From: Simkania negevensis
Lineage (GTDB): Bacteria; Chlamydiota; Chlamydiia; Chlamydiales; JAFITR01
DNA: 9,475 bases
Assembly: GCA_017116025.1 (NCBI GenBank)
Contig: JAFITR010000050.1
Location: 1 to 9,475, forward strand
Direction: 5' to 3'
The translations under genes were made by a program, and so were the position numbers. The notes beneath the pieces were generated by a model. The model was not told the DNA's origin and did not search any database. It was given only the letters and a program-made list of their open reading frames with translations. Of this stretch, positions 6,274 through 9,475 are shown piece after piece (the first letter of the stretch is position 1; each line of letters starts with the position of its first letter).

Positions 6274-7566
6274 ATGGCTGTTAGGGGAACAGGAGACAGA
6301 GACGATCCGATCAAGCAACGAGAAGCGAATGAGAGGGAAGGCATTAAGGGCCGCCCTTCTCCTGAAGAAGATAAGGCTAGGCAAGCAAAGTGGAGTGCTG
6401 TCTCTAAAAAGAAAGAGGGGAAAGGCGCCAGCAAGGATGAAAACGAGGGCAAGCCCCCCTCTCCCTATGATTTGGCTTCTGGAAAGAAAACAACGACGTC
6501 TTGGCAAGCCTCCTTACGGGAAGAGATGGGAGAAATGGCTGAACAGACGTTGCAAAACGCTATTGAACGGGAAGTATCTAAACAGATGACCAAACGGGAG
6601 GATACGGCCGAGCAAGGAACATCGCATCAAACAAGTGGGAAGGGGACGCAGCAGCAGGGAAAGGCAGGACCTTTTGCAGGTAGAGAGCAGGGAGTCGGTG
6701 TGTCGAAAGAGGGGTTTGGTAAGGCTGGAGAAGGAGCGCTTGGCAAGACTGGAGAAGGAGCGCTTGGCAAGACTGGAAAGGGGAGTGTGGGACGCGGGGT
6801 GGCGGCAGGACACGCGGCTTCTCCTACGACGCCCGGCCGTGCACAAGAGCAGGCAGCGCAGTCGCATCCAGAGGCAGAGCAGGGTCTGCCAACCTCTTCT
6901 GTTGGCGGGAAGAGTGTTGCAGGGAAAGGTGTGGCTCGTTCCGATGAAGAAGAGGCACGCGGACAAGTGTCGTCTAGAGGTAAAGAGGGGGTAGTTGCTC
7001 CCGAAGGGCAGAAGGGGTTGGCCGCTTTGAATGCAGCAGCAACTTCTAAGGTCGAGGGAGTAGAGAAGGCTGGAAGGCCCCAGGGGATGATCGAAGGTGC
7101 GGCAGCGGGCGCGCGTGCGGCAGCGGCTGGAGGCAAAAAAGGTGATATCGCGAGTAAAAACCGTTTTGAAGAATTTAAAAACGTCCTTAATCGATATGCC
7201 AAGAGCTGGACTGTTTCCCTTAATAAGGGACGCGAGAAGATCACTATTAATCTCAAAAACGAACCACTTAGCAAGGAGAACCCCTTTTCCAATGGAAAGA
7301 TGACGATGACCAAACAAGAAGATGGTACGCTGATGGCAAAATTCGATTGTGAGTCGCCGCAAAAAGAGGCTCAGGCAATTGCTATGCTTCAGCAGTATCA
7401 GGGTCAACTTCGACAGCTGAATATCACACGTGCACAGGTGGGCAACATCCATATCGAACTCAAGCAGCTAGAACCCGTACAACACACCGATGTCGAGGCA
7501 CAACCCGAAAAAGAAGGTGAAGAAGGTGAAGAAGGCGAGGGAGGCGAAGGCGATCAAGGGCAGTAA
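6274..7566 (+). CDS. cdsP: CdsP (SctP): needle-length ruler and substrate-switch protein
   Basis: The 430 residues are longer than the roughly 280 I recall for CT671. The first 295 or so residues are hydrophilic, rich in Gly, Ala, Lys, Glu and Gln, and probably extended, the expected ruler part of a YscP/FliK-type protein. They contain a near-perfect octapeptide repeat (about residues 148-175). A compact domain follows (about 298-400). By eye its pattern fits the FliK/T3S4 switch domain: an I-N-L-K-N-E-P-L strand, a G-K-M-T-M strand, a G-T-L-M-A-K-F strand, then a helix with Y-x-x-x-L-R-Q-L-N and a final V-G-N-I-H-I-E strand. The tail is acidic and Gly/Glu-rich, with 9-base repeats from 7513. 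AGAGGTG at 6261-6267 serves the ATG. The gene follows cdsO by 11 bases. Confidence 0.88.
   Translation: MAVRGTGDRDDPIKQREANEREGIKGRPSPEEDKARQAKWSAVSKKKEGKGASKDENEGKPPSPYDLASGKKTTTSWQASLREEMGEMAEQTLQNAIEREVSKQMTKREDTAEQGTSHQTSGKGTQQQGKAGPFAGREQGVGVSKEGFGKAGEGALGKTGEGALGKTGKGSVGRGVAAGHAASPTTPGRAQEQAAQSHPEAEQGLPTSSVGGKSVAGKGVARSDEEEARGQVSSRGKEGVVAPEGQKGLAALNAAATSKVEGVEKAGRPQGMIEGAAAGARAAAAGGKKGDIASKNRFEEFKNVLNRYAKSWTVSLNKGREKITINLKNEPLSKENPFSNGKMTMTKQEDGTLMAKFDCESPQKEAQAIAMLQQYQGQLRQLNITRAQVGNIHIELKQLEPVQHTDVEAQPEKEGEEGEEGEGGEGDQGQ
6726..6773 (+). repeat. 24-base exact tandem repeat inside cdsP
   Basis: Two identical 24-base copies abut at 6726-6749 and 6750-6773, with degenerate partial copies before (from about 6713) and after. 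Each copy encodes one octapeptide (G-E-G-A-L-G-K-T in one register). The unit is a multiple of three, so a change in copy number changes protein length without breaking the frame. Confidence 0.92.
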
Positions 7567-7591
7567 TGCAAACGCAGAGAAAAAAGAGAGC

Positions 7592-7722
7592 AAAACATTT
7601 TGTTTTTCCCCGGAGGGGTATACGCGAGATAGCCCCGGGTCAGTGAGGGAGCTTGCGACCGAGCGCAGCCCGGGGAATGTGGTGTAAAAAAGTTTGCGCC
7701 CCGGAGGGGCGCACGATTTTTG
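7592..7722. repeat. REP-like GC-rich hairpin element between cdsP and cdsQ
   Basis: This element fills most of the only long gap in the operon. Four inverted repeats are visible. AAAACA at 7592-7597 pairs with TGTTTT at 7601-7606. CCCC at 7608-7611 pairs with GGGG at 7615-7618 around GGA. CCCCGGG at 7633-7639 pairs with CCCGGGG at 7669-7675. TGCGCCCC at 7695-7702 pairs with GGGGCGCA at 7706-7713, again around GGA. The core CCCCGGAGGGG occurs twice (7608-7618, 7699-7709), flanking the central hairpin. Composition is sharply different from the neighbours and there is no convincing ORF. The layout recalls REP/BIME-type palindromic elements, and I recall similar ones in planctomycete and verrucomicrobial genomes; that comparison is from memory. 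Exact ends and target duplications cannot be fixed from one copy. Confidence 0.7.
7695..7721 (+). terminator. Terminator-like stem-loop upstream of cdsQ
   Basis: A perfect 8-base GC-rich stem (7695-7702 with 7706-7713) with a 3-base loop is followed, after three bases, by TTTTT at 7717-7721. Upstream lies AAAAAA at 7686-7691, so the structure has a T-run on either strand and could act in both directions. It is the right-hand part of the REP-like element. Because cdsQ and the kinase lie downstream with no obvious promoter between, partial termination is more likely than a full stop. Confidence 0.5.
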
Positions 7723-7737
7723 TAAGAGGAGAACGTT

Positions 7738-8994
7738 GTGGTAGAAAAGCAGGTAGTGGGCGCGTCGTTGCACGAATGGGCGACCTATCTCGACCCCGCG
7801 TTATTGCGCTTGGTAGAGGTTCCTCTACTCGGGGGTATCCCTCCATTTCCTACACAGGATTTCTCTGCCAAGGTATGCAAGCTGATCAGTGATGACAGCT
7901 TCTCTTTAGAGCTCGGTCCTTGGGAAGCGCTTGCATCAAAGAAAGCGTTGTCCAAGCTGTCACAGGGAATGGACAGCTATGAGTTTGCCACCCTTTCTTT
8001 TGACGGTTCTTTCTCTCTCTTGTTTAACGCAGACGCTTTGTCCGGGTTGATGTGTAGAATGTTGAGTGGCAAAGCAGATTCTTTTGCCTCGTTGGATGAA
8101 GAAGTGCGCGAGGGATTCTTACGCTTTTTGATCGTTGAACTTCTCAATATTGCCAACGCAACCCCCTTTTCTAAAGGTGTCTCTTTCCGGTATCTTGGAA
8201 AACATGATCTTGCCGATCTCCCTACCTCTTCACTCTACCGTCCTATGCACTGTCGAGGAGAGGGGTGGGCTGCAGATCTCGTTTTCCTCCTCCCCACCTC
8301 CTATGAAGCAAATTTTAAGAAACACTGCGTTCAAAAACAGCCGCTTCATTTTCCCTCTGCTTTGGCTGCAAAGGTTGAAGTGGACCTTGCTATTGAAGTA
8401 GGGCGTACGACGCTGCCTGTTCACTCTTGGAAGACGTTGAATGCCGGTGATATCCTCCTGCTGAACCAATGTGGCTATGATTTTGTTAAACAGAAGGGGC
8501 GTGTTGTTTTGAGCCTCGATGGGCTTCCTGTGATGCGTGGCAGGGTGAGGGTGGGAGAGATGAAACTTTTGGAATATCCATTTTATCATGAGGTAGCACA
8601 AGGCATGCCGGAAGAACAAGACAATATAAACGAAGCAGAAGAAGCTGTTGAAGAGAACTTGCCCGAGGAAGAAAATCTATCTCAAGAAGGGCAAGATGAT
8701 TTTCTCGAAGGATTTGACAGAGAACCTGTTGTTGAAAAAGAGGAAGAGGTGTCGTCTGAAGCGGCAAAAAAAACGTTCAACGTCGATCAAGTTGATCTCA
8801 CTGTCGTTGTCGAGCTGACGCGGTTTAAAATGCCGGTGAGCAAGCTTTTTGAACTCGAACCAGGTAATGTACTACAACTCGATACCAGCCTTGAATCAGG
8901 AGTAAACCTCGTCATCAATGGCCGTTGTGTCGGACGTGGAGAGCTTGTCGCTATTGGCGACCAGGCAGGAGTGCGTGTTACACAGTTAGGCTAA
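7738..8994 (+). CDS. cdsQ: CdsQ (SctQ): cytoplasmic sorting-platform (C-ring) protein
   Basis: YscQ/FliM-FliN-type protein of 418 residues, somewhat longer than CT672. It forms the cytoplasmic sorting platform that docks ATPase-bound substrates. An N-terminal region (about 1-205) is followed by a first SpoA domain (about 207-283) with the L-P-V-x-x-W-K-T-L-N-A-G-D-I pattern. An acidic Glu-rich linker (about 290-340) leads to a second SpoA domain (about 349-416) with M-P-V-S-K-L-F-E-L-E-P-G-N-V-L and G-R-G-E-L-V. The start is GTG 7738, with GAGGAG at 7726-7731. There is a well-placed internal GTG (V338) that could give a separate SpoA2 fragment, and a run of eight A at 8766-8773 at the edge of that domain. 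The upstream REP-like element and stem-loop may lower its expression relative to the genes before it. Confidence 0.92.
   Translation: MVEKQVVGASLHEWATYLDPALLRLVEVPLLGGIPPFPTQDFSAKVCKLISDDSFSLELGPWEALASKKALSKLSQGMDSYEFATLSFDGSFSLLFNADALSGLMCRMLSGKADSFASLDEEVREGFLRFLIVELLNIANATPFSKGVSFRYLGKHDLADLPTSSLYRPMHCRGEGWAADLVFLLPTSYEANFKKHCVQKQPLHFPSALAAKVEVDLAIEVGRTTLPVHSWKTLNAGDILLLNQCGYDFVKQKGRVVLSLDGLPVMRGRVRVGEMKLLEYPFYHEVAQGMPEEQDNINEAEEAVEENLPEEENLSQEGQDDFLEGFDREPVVEKEEEVSSEAAKKTFNVDQVDLTVVVELTRFKMPVSKLFELEPGNVLQLDTSLESGVNLVINGRCVGRGELVAIGDQAGVRVTQLG
8740..8751 (+). promoter_or_regulatory. Internal ribosome binding site and GTG start within cdsQ
   Basis: GAGG at 8740-8743 lies 5 bases before an in-frame GTG at 8749 (V338 of CdsQ). 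Translation from here would give an 81-residue protein holding only the second SpoA domain. SpaO, Spa33 and YscQ are known to make such C-terminal products from internal starts, and the SpaO and Spa33 starts are GTG. A weaker alternative is ATG 8605 (M290), with GAGGT at 8590-8594 and a 10-base spacer. The site lies in Glu-rich coding sequence, where GAGG arises easily, so this remains a prediction. Confidence 0.5.
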
Positions 8995-9003
8995 AAGGAG
9001 AGT

Positions 9004-9475
9004 ATGGACGAGGAAAATGAGGAGGCACTGCTGCCCCAACAGATAGGGCCTTACCATACCGAGAGCTTGCTTGCTAAAGGTAAGTTGAGCGAGGTGTATT
9101 TAGCCGTCGATCCCAATACGCAAAAGCCTCTTGTCGTTAAAACCCTTGCTGAGAAGTGCCTCAGCCGTGAAGACATGGTCGATCGCTTCTTTCAAGAGGC
9201 TCGCATTATTGCCATGTCCCACCATCCTTCTATTGTTAAACTGTACGGCTATGGACGTTGGGACAAAGGCGTTTATATTGCTATGGAATTTGTTCGCGGA
9301 ATGACGTTGCGGGAGTTCCTGCTTCAACAGGGCATGTCGTTGGAGCGTGCTCTTCAAGTCACTTTGCAAATCGGCTATGCGTTGACCCACCTTCACGCAT
9401 ATGGTGTGATCCATGGGGATCTTAAACCGGACAACATTCTTCTTACTGCTGAAGGGGGGATTAAAGTGACCGATT
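9004..9475 (+). CDS. pkn5: Ser/Thr protein kinase, Pkn5-like (partial, runs off the window)
   Basis: The N-terminal 157 residues of a eukaryotic-type (Hanks) Ser/Thr kinase, cut by the window edge. The order cdsQ then kinase matches CT672-CT673 (pkn5). The Gly-rich loop is A24-K-G26-K-L-S-E-V31, with Ala for the first Gly. The ATP-anchoring lysine is K46 and the helix C partner is probably E65. The catalytic loop is H137-G-D139-L-K141-P-D-N144, with Gly in place of the usual Arg of HRD. The sequence ends at K-V-T-D, just where the DFG motif would begin. The catalytic Asp, Lys and Asn are present, so activity is possible. AAGGAG at 8995-9000 region precedes the ATG, and the gene begins 9 bases after cdsQ. 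In Chlamydia, Pkn5 has been proposed to be a T3SS substrate. Confidence 0.9.
   Translation, partial: MDEENEEALLPQQIGPYHTESLLAKGKLSEVYLAVDPNTQKPLVVKTLAEKCLSREDMVDRFFQEARIIAMSHHPSIVKLYGYGRWDKGVYIAMEFVRGMTLREFLLQQGMSLERALQVTLQIGYALTHLHAYGVIHGDLKPDNILLTAEGGIKVTD

Noticed and set aside
6514..7452. 312-residue minus-strand open frame, plus a 228-residue one at 6627-7313
   Set aside because: They are antisense to the low-complexity part of cdsP; their Ser/Leu/Cys- and Pro/Ala-rich translations are mirror images of its repeats.
7592..7722. CRISPR array or riboswitch as explanation of the cdsP-cdsQ gap
   Set aside because: There is no regular repeat-spacer pattern, and no known riboswitch core is recognised; short GC palindromes fit a REP-like element better.

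Overview
The window carries a type III secretion (T3SS) gene cluster from a member of the Chlamydiales. The diagnostic evidence is gene order. A class I-type chaperone (CT663-like) is followed by a two-FHA-domain basal-body protein (CdsD), CdsE, the needle CdsF, CdsG, a CT668-like protein, the ATPase CdsN, CdsO, CdsP, CdsQ and a Ser/Thr kinase (Pkn5-like). This is the CT663-CT673 order of Chlamydia trachomatis, recalled from memory and not searched. CdsD and CdsP differ in length from the C. trachomatis proteins I remember, and base composition looks close to half G+C by eye, above the pathogenic chlamydiae. Both suggest an environmental chlamydia-like lineage, but the genus cannot be read from this window.

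Layout. Positions 1-258 hold no supported gene. They contain a 9-base GTCCCTGTT-type tandem repeat and a plausible promoter. From about 259 to the end, eleven genes run on the plus strand with gaps of only 5 to 33 bases, each preceded by a purine-rich ribosome binding site. The one exception is a 171-base gap between cdsP and cdsQ. It is filled by a GC-rich, hairpin-forming REP-like element that ends in a terminator-like stem-loop. The last gene (kinase) runs off the right edge.

How the genes work together. CdsD spans the inner membrane and builds the inner ring. CdsF polymerises into the needle, with CdsE and CdsG as its chaperones. The CT668-like protein sits where an inner rod gene is expected and has a rod-like C-terminus. 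CdsN powers export with the CdsO stalk. CdsP is the needle-length ruler and substrate switch. CdsQ forms the cytoplasmic sorting platform and appears to have an internal start for a separate SpoA2 fragment. The kinase may phosphorylate T3SS components, or may itself be secreted. The chaperone-like first gene is related to a protein reported to restrain the main sigma factor, so the operon may contain its own regulator.

Most notable observations: the probable internal GTG start in cdsQ, the REP-like element inside the operon, the rod-like C-terminus of the CT668 homologue, the exact octapeptide repeat in CdsP, and the absence of cysteine in the needle and in periplasmic CdsD.
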